A stretch of 7,995 nucleotides of DNA from Akkermansia sp. (GCA_020047775.1 JAIFNK010000117.1:1-7995), one strand, 5' to 3'; shown: positions 1 through 6,613, counted from the stretch's first letter. Program-made: numbers and translations. The notes: a model not told the origin generated them from the letters alone.

Positions 1-1
1 C

Positions 2-70
2 GATTATTACCGCGATCACCGCGAGAAATCCGTAAAACTCATCACAACCGCACGCCCTGTTAACGAATAG
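2..70 (+). CDS. possible 3' end of an unrecognised protein (partial)
   Basis: Frame 2 is open from the window edge and ends in TAG at 68-70, giving a 22-residue polar tail that starts DYYRDHREK and ends RPVNE. It looks like a plausible C-terminus and would converge on the MFS gene that ends at 130. The evidence is only composition and position, and 22 residues are too few to name a family. Competing readings are a frame 1 tail ending at 63 and a minus-strand ORF that starts with ATG at 103 and runs off the window edge. The true gene may be none of these. Confidence 0.22.
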   Translation, partial: DYYRDHREKSVKLITTARPVNE

Positions 71-75
71 CCCAG

Positions 76-112
76 CCAAGCAAACGCCCTGCCGGGTGGC
101 CATGTCGCTTGG
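76..112. other. weak inverted repeat between the window edge and the MFS gene
   Basis: CCAAGC at 76-81 can pair with GCTTGG at 107-112, and a smaller GCCC/GGGT pairing (86-89 with 94-97) lies inside the loop. There is no T tract on either side. The position, just past the stop of the minus-strand MFS gene, would suit a transcription end, but the short stem and the 25-base loop make this a weak call. Nothing else is visible in bases 71-129. Confidence 0.2.
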
Positions 113-129
113 GAAGTGGTATGGACGGG

Positions 130-1824
130 TCAGACGACCGGACCTTGCACGCCGCCAGCCATTTCTTCGATGCTCAACGGACGATAACCGCCAACCGTCT
201 TGAAATAGATGAACAGGAGGATGTAGATGCCGGCCATGATCCCCGGGATGACGGCATCGGTCCGCAAGGTGCGGCGGTCGCCGTTGATGCTCGCGTTGAT
301 GAGCTTTTGATCCGCTTCAGGCAGCTTGGTGATGGCGGTGGCCGGATCGCCTCCCGCCTTGCTGACTTCCGCTCGCGCGGCCTTGAGCAGGTCGTTCGCC
401 TTGCCGAGTTTCGTCCCGTCCAAGCCGTTGATGGAGGTCGCCTCGATGTCCAGGAACTTGCTGGGCGTGGTGGATTTGTATTCTTCGTAGAGCGCGGCGT
501 TGTCCTTTTTCATTTCCTCGCCAGAGTAGCGGTCCTTCAGGTAGCCGAGGCCCGGACCACCGATCATACCGACGGAAAGCATGCCGACCCCACCCATGAT
601 GGACATGGCGACGGCACCGGTTTGGGGGAAGCGATCCCCCACGACGGCCAGCATGGTGGGCCAGAAGAAGGTTTTGCCGACTGCGTAAATGCCCAGCGCG
701 AGAAGCGCCATGCCGAATGAGGTGATGTTGCTGGCGAGGTGGAGGCCGATGCAGGCGATGACCGAGCAGGCGAGCAGCAGGCCGATGGGCGACAACTTGA
801 GGTTTTTCTCGATAAAGTGGGCACAGAAGCGCAGGCCGAACATGATGACGGAAGTCCAGATGAAAAGGTACTTGCCCTCCTCGGACGAGAAGATGTTTCC
901 GGTGATGTTCTGAATCCACGAATCGGTTCCCAACTCAACCGAGCCAATCAGCGCGTGGGTCACGAATAGCACGAAGAGCAGGAACGAACCGATGGAAAAG
1001 CGTGTCATCACTGCGACGGTGATTAGCAAGGCTCCGCCGATCCCATAGCCCAGCATCTTGGCGGTGGCCGCAGACTGCGCCATCTGTTCGGCGGTCTGGG
1101 TGGCATTGGTGAGAATGCCCTTGAAAATATCCGCGAAGAAAAGCGCGAGCAGGAAACAGGCGACAAGCGCACCGAGAATACCGACGGATTTGAACATTTC
1201 GACGAAACTCGCCCCTTTCGCGGCAGCCTCGGATTTCGGGAATTTCTGCCCCATGAACATCACGCCGTAAACCACGACAGGGATCAGGTAGAGACCCAGT
1301 TGTAATTTCCAATCCCACACCAGCTTGTCATCCAGTAGCCAGCCGAGGGCGGTTCCGAGAATCATGCCGGCCGGCCAGGCGGCGTGCAGGACGTTGAGGT
1401 AATGCGTCCGTTGTTTCGGGAAAATCGTTGCGACGAGAGGATTGGCGACGGCCTCCAAGGTTCCGTTGGCGACAGCGAAGATAAAACTGCCCCAGAAAAG
1501 GTAGAAGTAGGCGTTCTCAGGCGTGCTGGCCCCGAATGTGACGACGGCTGAGATGATGTGGAAAAGCAGTGCGGCAAGCACCAGCTTGCCATAACCGATC
1601 TTATCCACCACCACTCCGCCAATGATGATGCCGAAACAGAATCCGCTAAGTCCGGCACCGCCGATCGCACCAAGCTGGGCACCGGTGAATCCGAATTCTT
1701 TCTGCCAGTTGTCGAGGATGCCGCCACGGATGGCGAAGCCGACACCGGCGGCGAGGATGGCCATAAATCCGGCCCAAAGGAGCCGCTTGGCATTAGGTAC
1801 TGTGGATGCGTCTGTGTTTGTCAT
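130..1824 (-). CDS. MFS transporter, FHS-like sugar permease type, with large C-terminal insert
   Basis: This is a 564-residue polytopic inner-membrane protein, probably a proton- or sodium-coupled sugar symporter. Hydrophobic segments run through roughly residues 14-425 with one last segment at about 526-544, making 12 to 14 in total. Two stretches resemble the fucose/glucose-galactose permease (FHS) branch of the [16 protein letters not shown] (124-136) followed by an LHAAWPAG segment near 146-153, and [10 protein letters not shown] (383-392) followed by a glycine-rich helix. An [10 protein letters not shown] motif (120-129) and DKIGYGK (74-80) after the second helix also fit the MFS fold. 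Residues about 434-525 form a charged soluble insert before the last helix, which is unusual because this loop is normally short. I chose ATG at 1824, immediately before MTNTDAS, over an in-frame ATG at 1956 whose extra 44 residues look non-coding and cover a hairpin. No Shine-Dalgarno is visible. The substrate cannot be read from the sequence, and no sugar-metabolism genes flank it. Confidence 0.88.
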   Translation of the reverse strand: MTNTDASTVPNAKRLLWAGFMAILAAGVGFAIRGGILDNWQKEFGFTGAQLGAIGGAGLSGFCFGIIIGGVVVDKIGYGKLVLAALLFHIISAVVTFGASTPENAYFYLFWGSFIFAVANGTLEAVANPLVATIFPKQRTHYLNVLHAAWPAGMILGTALGWLLDDKLVWDWKLQLGLYLIPVVVYGVMFMGQKFPKSEAAAKGASFVEMFKSVGILGALVACFLLALFFADIFKGILTNATQTAEQMAQSAATAKMLGYGIGGALLITVAVMTRFSIGSFLLFVLFVTHALIGSVELGTDSWIQNITGNIFSSEEGKYLFIWTSVIMFGLRFCAHFIEKNLKLSPIGLLLACSVIACIGLHLASNITSFGMALLALGIYAVGKTFFWPTMLAVVGDRFPQTGAVAMSIMGGVGMLSVGMIGGPGLGYLKDRYSGEEMKKDNAALYEEYKSTTPSKFLDIEATSINGLDGTKLGKANDLLKAARAEVSKAGGDPATAITKLPEADQKLINASINGDRRTLRTDAVIPGIMAGIYILLFIYFKTVGGYRPLSIEEMAGGVQGPVV

Positions 1825-1843
1825 GGGGTTTGTGTTCGCGGGG

Positions 1844-1870
1844 ATTATCGGTTCTGGCAGCGAATGGCAA
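1844..1870 (-). promoter_or_regulatory. weak candidate promoter for the MFS gene
   Basis: On the minus strand, TTGCCA (1870-1865) is followed after 15 bases by GATAAT (1849-1844), 19 bases before the ATG at 1824. The -10 matches the sigma70 consensus in 5 of 6 positions, but the spacer is shorter than the usual 16-18. If real, the leader would be only about a dozen bases and would lack a ribosome binding site. Confidence 0.25.
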
Positions 1871-1917
1871 GCAAGGATCTGGGGTGAACCAGCAGCTTTC
1901 GGAGCGACCGTCCCAGA

Positions 1918-1962
1918 CCGGGTGAGAAAATCGCGGCTAGTTACCTGATTTTTCACACCCGG
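1918..1962. other. long imperfect stem-loop between nucleotidyltransferase and MFS genes
   Basis: CCGGGTGAGAAAATC (1918-1932) pairs with GATTTTTCACACCCGG (1947-1962) around a 14-base loop. Seven outer pairs are followed by an A/A mismatch, five pairs, a one-base T bulge and two closing pairs. The structure lies 24 bases past the stop of the nucleotidyltransferase gene and about 94 bases before the MFS start, with both genes on the minus strand. It could be a terminator or an mRNA 3'-end stabiliser. It has no run of T after the stem, so it is not a classical intrinsic terminator. A regulatory hairpin in an MFS leader is the alternative. Confidence 0.6.
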
Positions 1963-1986
1963 CTTTCAACCGATTGGGAAAAACTC

Positions 1987-2871
1987 TCAAAGATCAAGAT
2001 CCTGATGGGAACCGGCCACCGGGGTGTGTGAAAAGACGATGCAGCGGTCGAGCACCGCATCCGCCGTCACCCGGCTGCCCGGCCAGATGACCGAGTCGCG
2101 GATGATCGCCCCCGCTTCGACGACCGCTCCGGGCCCCACAATGGATCGCTCGACGCAGGCACCGTCCACCATCGCCTCCGGATGAATCGCCGGAGCGAGA
2201 TCCAACTCGCGATGGGCTTGCAGGTAGGATTTCCGGTTGCCCAGATCCAGCCAGACGCCTTCATCGAGCACAATGGCGCCGAGCTGGCCGATTTCCGCCA
2301 GTTCCACGAACGCCGGGATGACGGAGATCTTTTCTCCCGCCGGAATCCGGTCGAGGAAGCCGGGGCTCACGCAATAGATCCCGCTGAAAACGTGGCTCCC
2401 CGCGGCGCGGCCTAGCAATTGGTGAATGTCAGTCACGCGGGTGCCGGATGGATCGAGGCCGATGTGTTTGGCGACGCCCTCCGAGCGCAGGGCCAGCGTC
2501 ACCGGCAGCCCGGACGCCTCGTGCGCGGCGATGAGTTTCTCCAAAGGCAGCGTCGAAAAAATGTCGCCGTTGTGGACGAGGACCGGGTCATCGCCCATCC
2601 ACGCCTGGATGTTTTTCAATCCGCCACCGGTTTCCAAGAGAACCGGTTCGTGAAACAACGTCACACCATATCCCGGATCAAAATCCTCCCAAGCGGCAGG
2701 AAGGTGATGCGTGTTGATCGCGAACCGCCCGATCCCGGCGCGGGCGCAAGCGTCCATCGCCCAGCCGGCGAGCGGCCGGTGGAACAGCGGGACGAGCGGC
2801 TTCGGCAGGCGGTCCGTCAGGGGCCGCAGGCGGTTGCCGAGACCGGCACCGAGGATGAAGGCGTTTTTCAC
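1987..2871 (-). CDS. sugar-phosphate nucleotidyltransferase, MurU-like, with hexapeptide-type C-terminus
   Basis: This 294-residue cytoplasmic enzyme is predicted to join a sugar-1-phosphate to an NTP, releasing pyrophosphate and giving an NDP-sugar. The N-terminal Rossmann-type domain carries the signature LGAGLGNRLRPLT (7-19) with K24 in KPLVP. It also has the sugar-binding stretch ETGGGLKN (80-87), the metal-binding Asp103 in HNGDIF, and a WLDLGNR segment (208-214) that matches the WxD(V/L)G motif of the family. Residues about 228-282 show the spaced hydrophobic pattern of a short left-handed beta-helix, an addition that the compact MurU enzymes usually lack. MurU works with the kinase AmgK in cell-wall MurNAc recycling, but no kinase gene is adjacent here, so GDP-mannose or another NDP-sugar is equally possible. 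GTG at 2871 is chosen because VKNAFILGAG starts the family's first strand. An ATG at 2991 would add 40 unlike residues and overlap the divergent gene. A weak AAGCAGG lies upstream. Confidence 0.85.
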   Translation of the reverse strand: MKNAFILGAGLGNRLRPLTDRLPKPLVPLFHRPLAGWAMDACARAGIGRFAINTHHLPAAWEDFDPGYGVTLFHEPVLLETGGGLKNIQAWMGDDPVLVHNGDIFSTLPLEKLIAAHEASGLPVTLALRSEGVAKHIGLDPSGTRVTDIHQLLGRAAGSHVFSGIYCVSPGFLDRIPAGEKISVIPAFVELAEIGQLGAIVLDEGVWLDLGNRKSYLQAHRELDLAPAIHPEAMVDGACVERSIVGPGAVVEAGAIIRDSVIWPGSRVTADAVLDRCIVFSHTPVAGSHQDLDL

Positions 2872-2970
2872 GCGGCCTGCTTGGCGGGTGACGCCGGGAA
2901 ATTCAAGCCGCAAGAATCCGTAGTTGCCTCGACAAGCGGCCCTTCCTGCGCGAAACACCAACACCGCCCG
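2872..2970. other. divergent intergenic region (99 bases)
   Basis: This region separates the starts of the nucleotidyltransferase (-) and hemolysin III (+) genes, so promoters for both should lie here or within the neighbouring coding ends. I looked for -35/-10 pairs on both strands and found no convincing match to the sigma70 consensus. No hairpin or operator-like repeat stands out. Confidence 0.5.
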
Positions 2971-3627
2971 ATGCCATTGGAAACATCCCACCGTTCACTG
3001 TTGTGTGATTCCCACCGTGAGGAGGTGGCGAGTCTTTTGACTCATGCGGCGGGAGTGGTTTTCAGCATCGCCGCGTTGGTGACGATGCTGGTGCTTTCCG
3101 GGGGAGAGCCGTTGAAGATCGTCTCGGCAGTGGTTTTCGGGACGTCCCTCGTCCTTCTCTATTCCTCATCCACGCTCTATCACTTTTTCACTTCGGCCCG
3201 GTGGAAGGCGCGTTTCCAAGCACTCGACCACGCGTGCATTTACCTGCTCATCGCCGGATCCTACACGCCGATCACCCTGATCACGCTTCGCGGTGCGACC
3301 GGTTGGTGGTTGTTCGGAACCGTTTGGGCGCTCGCGGTTACCGGAGTGCTGGTCAAAACCCTGCGGAAAGGACAAAAATCGCACTGGATCTCCACCACTC
3401 TTTACCTGGCCATGGGCTGGCTGATCCTCTTCGCAATCGGCCCGCTGACCCGCAATCTGCCGATGGCGGGCGTCTGGTGGCTGGTCGCCGGCGGATTCAC
3501 CTACTCATTCGGAATCGTCTTCTACGCGTGGAACCGGCTACCGTTCAATCATGCGATCTGGCATCTCTTCGTGCTGGGCGGCAGCGTGTGCCACGTCGTG
3601 GCGGTCTGCGGATTTGTCCTCAGCTGA
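2971..3627 (+). CDS. hemolysin III family (PAQR-type) integral membrane protein
   Basis: This 218-residue protein has seven predicted membrane segments and matches the bacterial branch of the PAQR/hemolysin III superfamily in length and motifs. The family hallmark residues are present. SSSTLYH (65-71) supplies His71, and LDHACIYLLIAGSYTP (85-100) supplies Asp86. HAIWH (194-198) supplies the HxxxH pair, with His208 ten residues further on. In eukaryotic relatives these residues bind zinc and suggest a hydrolase-like centre; the bacterial role is poorly known, and 'hemolysin' reflects early overexpression phenotypes. The N-terminal EEVASLLTHAAG (17-28) matches the ExANxxTHG start of the family and supports ATG at 2971. 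A TTG at 3037, preceded by GAGGAGG at 3018-3024, is an alternative start but would remove that conserved part. Its stop lies 11 bases from the end of the convergent EF-hand gene. Confidence 0.9.
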   Translation: MPLETSHRSLLCDSHREEVASLLTHAAGVVFSIAALVTMLVLSGGEPLKIVSAVVFGTSLVLLYSSSTLYHFFTSARWKARFQALDHACIYLLIAGSYTPITLITLRGATGWWLFGTVWALAVTGVLVKTLRKGQKSHWISTTLYLAMGWLILFAIGPLTRNLPMAGVWWLVAGGFTYSFGIVFYAWNRLPFNHAIWHLFVLGGSVCHVVAVCGFVLS

Positions 3628-3638
3628 AAGCGACCGGA

Positions 3639-3959
3639 TCAACCCCCGAGGGAGTCTTCGATCTCACCTTTGGTGAGGTAGCGATCACCATTTTTGTTAT
3701 ATTGGTCAAAACGCTTTCCGGCTGCTTCCTTATCCGTCTCGTCGCTGAGGTATTCATCCTTGGTCAGCGAGCCATCGCGGTTCTTGTCCTTGGGGGTGAC
3801 GATGGCCTCAATGGCCGCCCGTTTTCTAGCCCGCTCTTCCTTCTCCTTTTTCTTCTCAGCTTCCTTTTCCTTTTCCTTGTTCTGGTTTTTATTTTGGGCG
3901 GCCTCGACAGGGACACCAAGGCACAATGTGACGATTAGGAGACTCAGTAGCGGTTTCAT
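3639..3959 (-). CDS. small secreted EF-hand calcium-binding protein
   Basis: This 106-residue protein has an N-terminal signal peptide (hydrophobic core at about residues 4-16, likely cleavage after VEA at 18-20). A very charged Lys/Glu-rich stretch (about 24-50) follows that should form a single helix or coiled coil. Two EF-hand loops come next. Loop 1 is canonical, DKNRDGSLTKDE (58-69), with Asp/Asn/Asp at ligand positions 1, 3 and 5, Gly at 6 and Glu at 12. Loop 2, NKNGDRYLTKGE (88-99), has Asn at position 1 and Arg in place of the usual Gly at 6, so it may bind Ca2+ less tightly. Exported EF-hand proteins of this size are common in Verrucomicrobiota and Planctomycetes and have no fixed function. 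ATG at 3959 is chosen because it begins the signal peptide; an ATG at 4055 would bury it. No Shine-Dalgarno is visible. Confidence 0.83.
   Translation of the reverse strand: MKPLLSLLIVTLCLGVPVEAAQNKNQNKEKEKEAEKKKEKEERARKRAAIEAIVTPKDKNRDGSLTKDEYLSDETDKEAAGKRFDQYNKNGDRYLTKGEIEDSLGG
3663..3695 (+). terminator. terminator-like structure for hemolysin III, inside the EF-hand gene
   Basis: Read on the + strand, TGGTGA (3671-3676) pairs with TCACCA (3685-3690) around an eight-base loop and is followed directly by TTTTT (3691-3695). This is the layout of an intrinsic terminator about 45 bases past the hemolysin III stop. An overlapping perfect hairpin, CTCACC (3663-3668) with GGTGAG (3672-3677) around TTT, uses the same GGTGA bases and would compete with it. 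Both lie in the antisense of the last codons of the EF-hand gene. The stems are short, so the call is tentative. Confidence 0.4.
3834..3878. repeat. polypyrimidine/polypurine low-complexity tract
   Basis: The + strand has a 24-base pure pyrimidine run (3834-3857) and, after AG, a second of 19 bases (3860-3878) with repeated TTCC/TTTTCC units. On the coding (minus) strand these are the AAG/GAG-rich codons of the Lys/Glu-rich linker of the EF-hand protein. The simplest explanation is amino-acid composition. Such tracts are also prone to slippage. Confidence 0.6.
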
Positions 3960-4379
3960 GGGTAATGGATGATGGGATTTGATTGAAACGAGGATTTGGA
4001 ACTCGGCGCGTGGTTTAATGCGCTCTACGACCCACCGGGTCTGCTTGCTTCCCAAGATTGTAACTTTCCCGGGCAGCTTGCCAAGGGTTTTGTCGGGAAC
4101 TGTCGACTGACGGGCGCGAATCAGTGGGAATGAGCTGCAAATGAAGGCCGGGATCCACCCCCCGCAGGAGAATGATCAGTCTTTGGCAAAAACTGCGGAT
4201 TAAAAGCATAACATCAACCTCTGCGCGGCGGATGAAAGTGCCAACGGGAATTTTCGCTCCCTTGCAGAAAAGGGCGTTCCTCTTTCCTCTTGGAGGACCC
4301 CGTATCAACCATCGGTTCTTCCTCGACGCATGGGCGCCCCATGTGCTGGTTCTCCTCCCACCCCGTCGCCCTTTTTATC
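3960..4379. other. non-coding region between EF-hand gene and mutM (420 bases)
   Basis: The two flanking genes start divergently from here. The short frames in this stretch have low-complexity or non-protein-like translations and no family resemblance, so I regard it as non-coding. It contains a small perfect hairpin GACCC/GGGTC (4029-4041, loop ACC), a promoter-like pair at 4183-4212, and a TCCTC/GAGGA hairpin with loop TTG near 4280-4295. I see no tRNA, riboswitch or other structured RNA. It is the only long gap in an otherwise tight window, so a small RNA or distal regulatory site is possible but unsupported. Confidence 0.55.
4183..4212 (+). promoter_or_regulatory. candidate sigma70-type promoter for mutM
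   Basis: TTGGCA (4183-4188, 5 of 6 matches to TTGACA) is followed after 18 bases by CATAAC (4207-4212, 4 of 6 matches to TATAAT). The spacer is A-rich and is the most AT-rich part of the intergenic region. Transcription would begin near 4219, leaving a leader of about 160 bases before the mutM ATG. No ribosome binding site precedes that ATG; the bases just before it are CCCTTTTTATC. Confidence 0.35.
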
Positions 4380-5198
4380 ATGCCCGAGCTTCCCGAAGTC
4401 GAAACCACCCGCCGCGGCATCGAGCCGTATGTGACCGAAGCCCGGATCAAGGAGGCGATCATCCGCCGCCACGACCTGCGCCAACCGGTTTCGGAAAACA
4501 TCCTGGAAATCGAAGGACACACCATCCGCAAAGTCACCCGCCGCTCGAAGTATCTGCTGCTGGAAATCGACGACGGCTCCACGCTACTCATCCACCTCGG
4601 CATGTCCGGCAGCCTGCGCGTCATCGATCCGGCGGATGATTGGAAAAAACACGACCATGTCGGCATCACCCTGGGAAACGGCAAACAACTGCGCTTCCAC
4701 GACCCCCGCCGCTTCGGGCTGGTGCTGCGGCTGATGGAATCCGATCCGCTGTCGCACCCGCTGCTGGAAAACCTCGGCCCCGAGCCGCTGGAAAGCGGCT
4801 TCACCGTGGAGCATCTCAAATCCATCTGCGCGAAACGCTCCGCCGCCATCAAACTCGTCATCATGGACTCCAAGGTCGTCGTCGGCGTGGGAAACATCTA
4901 TGCCTCCGAAGCGTTGTTCCGCGCCGGCATCCGCCCGGATGTCCCGGCTAACAAACTCACGAAACCCCGCCTCGCCAAGCTGGTCGCCGCCATCCGCCAG
5001 GTTCTAGCAGACTCTATCGAGGAAGGCGGCACGACCCTGCGCGATTTCCTCAACTCCGACGGCCAGCCCGGCTATTTCAAACAACGCCTCTTCGTTTACG
5101 ACCGCAAGGGCGAACCCTGCCGCGTCTGTGGCACACCCATCCGCCACAAAGTCATCGGCCAGCGTTCGACGTATTGGTGCCCGCAGTGCCAGAAGTAG
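4380..5198 (+). CDS. mutM: formamidopyrimidine-DNA glycosylase / AP lyase (Fpg, MutM)
   Basis: This is a cytoplasmic base-excision repair enzyme that removes 8-oxoguanine and formamidopyrimidines and then cuts the AP site by beta/delta elimination. At 272 residues it has the usual family length. It begins MPELPEVE, where Pro2 becomes the N-terminal nucleophile after Met removal and Glu3 is catalytic. Also visible are Lys57 in RRSKYLL, Met75 in HLGMSG (fills the void left by the flipped base), DPRRFG (108-113), Asn172 in GNIYASE of the helix-two-turn-helix, and a C-terminal zinc finger C-x2-C-x16-C-x2-C (Cys247, 250, 267, 270) with Arg262. All key residues are intact, so the gene should be functional. 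The start must be ATG at 4380 because the catalytic proline has to follow the initiator Met; an in-frame ATG at 4290 would add 30 residues and block this. The last 47 bases overlap the convergent DUF2071 gene. Confidence 0.97.
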   Translation: MPELPEVETTRRGIEPYVTEARIKEAIIRRHDLRQPVSENILEIEGHTIRKVTRRSKYLLLEIDDGSTLLIHLGMSGSLRVIDPADDWKKHDHVGITLGNGKQLRFHDPRRFGLVLRLMESDPLSHPLLENLGPEPLESGFTVEHLKSICAKRSAAIKLVIMDSKVVVGVGNIYASEALFRAGIRPDVPANKLTKPRLAKLVAAIRQVLADSIEEGGTTLRDFLNSDGQPGYFKQRLFVYDRKGEPCRVCGTPIRHKVIGQRSTYWCPQCQK

Positions 5199-5937
5199 GG
5201 CAGCGCCGCAGCGGGAAGATCCTCACGTCCACCGGCGCTGCGACGAGCATCGACGGCGGTGCGTCCGCGGGTTCGGGAAAGCCATCCAGCCGCAGCGGTT
5301 CGGTGGACCAGCGGTTGCAGGCGGCGGGCGCGATCTGATAGGGCGTGTGATGGACGCGGCCGCAGAAGAGGTCGCCGGACGGGTTCGAGGAAAACAACAG
5401 GTAGCGCTCGACGAGAAACCATTCAAGCGATCCGGGTTGGGCGGCTTGGGTGGTTGATGGAGTTTCATATTCGAAGGCGGCATCCTCCGCACCGGACGAT
5501 TTCCTCCGGCTGTGGTATTCGATGCGGTTGCCGGATTTCACGCTGCGCATCGCCGCATGCTCGTAAGGCAGGTGGAACGCGCGCCGGGCGATTTCCACGG
5601 CGAGCGGCTGGTCGCAATCCAGCGAGAAAAACCAGACCCCGGGATTTCCCTGCTCGTCGTAAACGTAGGTGCGCACGTTCAGTTCATGAAACCACGAAAG
5701 CCGCGGCACCGGTGGCAGTCCCACCGGCCGCACGCGCTCCATGAAAAATGGAACCACGCCGAGCCAAGCCCTCCCATCGCAGGTATCAACATGCAGTCCT
5801 AACGGCAGCCGTGCCGCGATGAGAGCGGGATCGACCGGCCAGTGGAGGAATAACAGCCCTGCCCAGCGCTGGCGCATGACCGGAAAGCCGGGCGGCCGTT
5901 GGCAGGCGGCGAGACGTTGTGCGGGGCTGGGAGACAT
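5152..5937 (-). CDS. DUF2071 / YqjF family protein
   Basis: This 261-residue soluble protein matches the YqjF (DUF2071) family, whose biochemical role is unknown. The recognisable core runs from residue 24 onward: RWAGLLFLHWPVDP, then LPLGLHVDTCDGRAWLGVVPF (44-64, the family's conserved first sheet), ELNVRTYV (85-92) and PGVWFFSLDCD (99-109). After a less conserved middle, RYLLFS and HHTPYQIAP (196-204) match the C-terminal half. The start at ATG 5937 lies 34 bases after the tesA stop, so the two genes are probably co-transcribed, tesA first. ATG at 5877 (Met21) just before the core is an alternative start. No Shine-Dalgarno is seen. The last 15 residues are encoded opposite the MutM zinc finger and are not family-like, so they may be a passive result of a lost stop codon. 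Confidence 0.82.
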   Translation of the reverse strand: MSPSPAQRLAACQRPPGFPVMRQRWAGLLFLHWPVDPALIAARLPLGLHVDTCDGRAWLGVVPFFMERVRPVGLPPVPRLSWFHELNVRTYVYDEQGNPGVWFFSLDCDQPLAVEIARRAFHLPYEHAAMRSVKSGNRIEYHSRRKSSGAEDAAFEYETPSTTQAAQPGSLEWFLVERYLLFSSNPSGDLFCGRVHHTPYQIAPAACNRWSTEPLRLDGFPEPADAPPSMLVAAPVDVRIFPLRRCPTSGTAGTNTSNAGR

Positions 5938-5971
5938 GGCGGAGAGTCGCACGGATTCTCCATCGCGCAGG

Positions 5972-6613
5972 CTATTTCGCGAGCTGGCCTTCGAGCACCT
6001 TCCACACGTTTTCCGCGACGACTTGCTGGCCCTCGGCCGTGGGATGAATCCGGTCGGGTTGATTGAGTTTTTCATCGCCGCCCACCCCCGCGAGCAGGAA
6101 CTCCACCCGTGCCGTCTTCTTCTCACCTGCAATCTCCGAAAACACTGCCTTGAACTCGGTGGCGAAGGCACTGCCGAAATTTCCCGGTATCTCCATGCCT
6201 GCCACGATCACCTTGATGCCCGGACTTTTCGCCCGCGCCTTGTCGATGATCCCTGCGAGATTCTTCGACATCTGGCCCGGGGAAATCCCGCGCAACCCGT
6301 CATTCCCACCCAGCGCGACGACCAACACGTCCGCGCCCTCGCTGCCGAGCGCCCAGTCGATCCGGCGCAGCCCGCCGGCCGTCGTATCGCCGCTGACGCC
6401 CGCGTTTTTCACCGTGTAGGGCAGTGCGGCGGCATCGATTTTTTTCTGCAACAGCGCGGGATAAGCCTCGTCCGGATCCAGCCCGTAGCCGGCGGTGATG
6501 CTGTCGCCGAGGATCAGGATGCGCTTCCTGCCGGAGTTTGCATTCCCCGCGTCTTGGGCGAATAGTGCGCCGCCCGTCACCAGCACGAGGCCTAACTTCA
6601 GTAAATTTCGCAT
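5972..6613 (-). CDS. tesA: periplasmic SGNH/GDSL esterase, TesA-like (thioesterase I / lysophospholipase L1)
   Basis: This 213-residue precursor is close in length to E. coli TesA. A signal peptide (residues 1-19, cleavage likely after LFA at 17-19) sends it to the periplasm. All SGNH blocks are present. GDSITAGYG (36-44) carries the nucleophile Ser38, and NAGVSGDTTAGG (70-81) carries oxyanion Gly75. GGNDGLRG (102-109) carries Asn104, and QPDRIHPTAEGQ (185-196) carries Asp187 and His190. The family hydrolyses acyl-thioesters, lysophospholipids and small esters; the exact substrate here is not readable. The gene lies divergent to an ABC ATPase and permease pair, the same order as tesA-ybbA-ybbP in E. 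coli, which supports the orthology. Its ATG shares two bases with the ATPase ATG. A near-consensus promoter at 6621-6649 would give a leaderless transcript. The DUF2071 gene follows after 34 bases. Confidence 0.9.
   Translation of the reverse strand: MRNLLKLGLVLVTGGALFAQDAGNANSGRKRILILGDSITAGYGLDPDEAYPALLQKKIDAAALPYTVKNAGVSGDTTAGGLRRIDWALGSEGADVLVVALGGNDGLRGISPGQMSKNLAGIIDKARAKSPGIKVIVAGMEIPGNFGSAFATEFKAVFSEIAGEKKTARVEFLLAGVGGDEKLNQPDRIHPTAEGQQVVAENVWKVLEGQLAK

Noticed and set aside
1..103. Minus-strand ORF beginning with ATG at 103 and running off the edge
   Set aside because: Only 34 codons are visible, there is no ribosome binding site, and the sequence is not distinctive. It is no better supported than the + strand tail ending at 70.
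1825..1956. 44-residue N-terminal extension of the MFS permease
   Set aside because: The extra residues are not membrane or signal-like, and the DNA contains a strong stem-loop and a promoter-like pair, so it is better read as leader.
2419..2970. 184-codon upstream extension of the hemolysin III frame
   Set aside because: It is the antisense of the nucleotidyltransferase gene, and no hemolysin III protein has such an N-terminal extension. The family start matches ATG at 2971.
3834..3878. Polypyrimidine tract as a possible triplex-forming or regulatory element
   Set aside because: It is fully explained by Lys/Glu codons of the EF-hand protein linker; nothing around it suggests a separate role.
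4015..4308. Minus-strand frame of 97 codons in the mutM upstream gap
   Set aside because: There is no recognisable motif and the composition is unlike the neighbouring genes. It overlaps the candidate mutM promoter, and the EF-hand gene start makes it unlikely.
4280..4340. Possible tRNA-like segment with GGTTC near 4315
   Set aside because: No acceptor, D or anticodon stems could be paired around it; only a short TCCTC/GAGGA hairpin is nearby.
4290..4379. 30-residue N-terminal extension of MutM
   Set aside because: The catalytic proline must directly follow the initiator Met, so the gene has to start at 4380.
5741..6565. Long + strand open frame (274 codons) opposite tesA and DUF2071
   Set aside because: Its translation is Arg/His/Pro-rich with no family likeness, and it lies opposite two genes with clear motifs. 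It is a product of high G+C codon structure.
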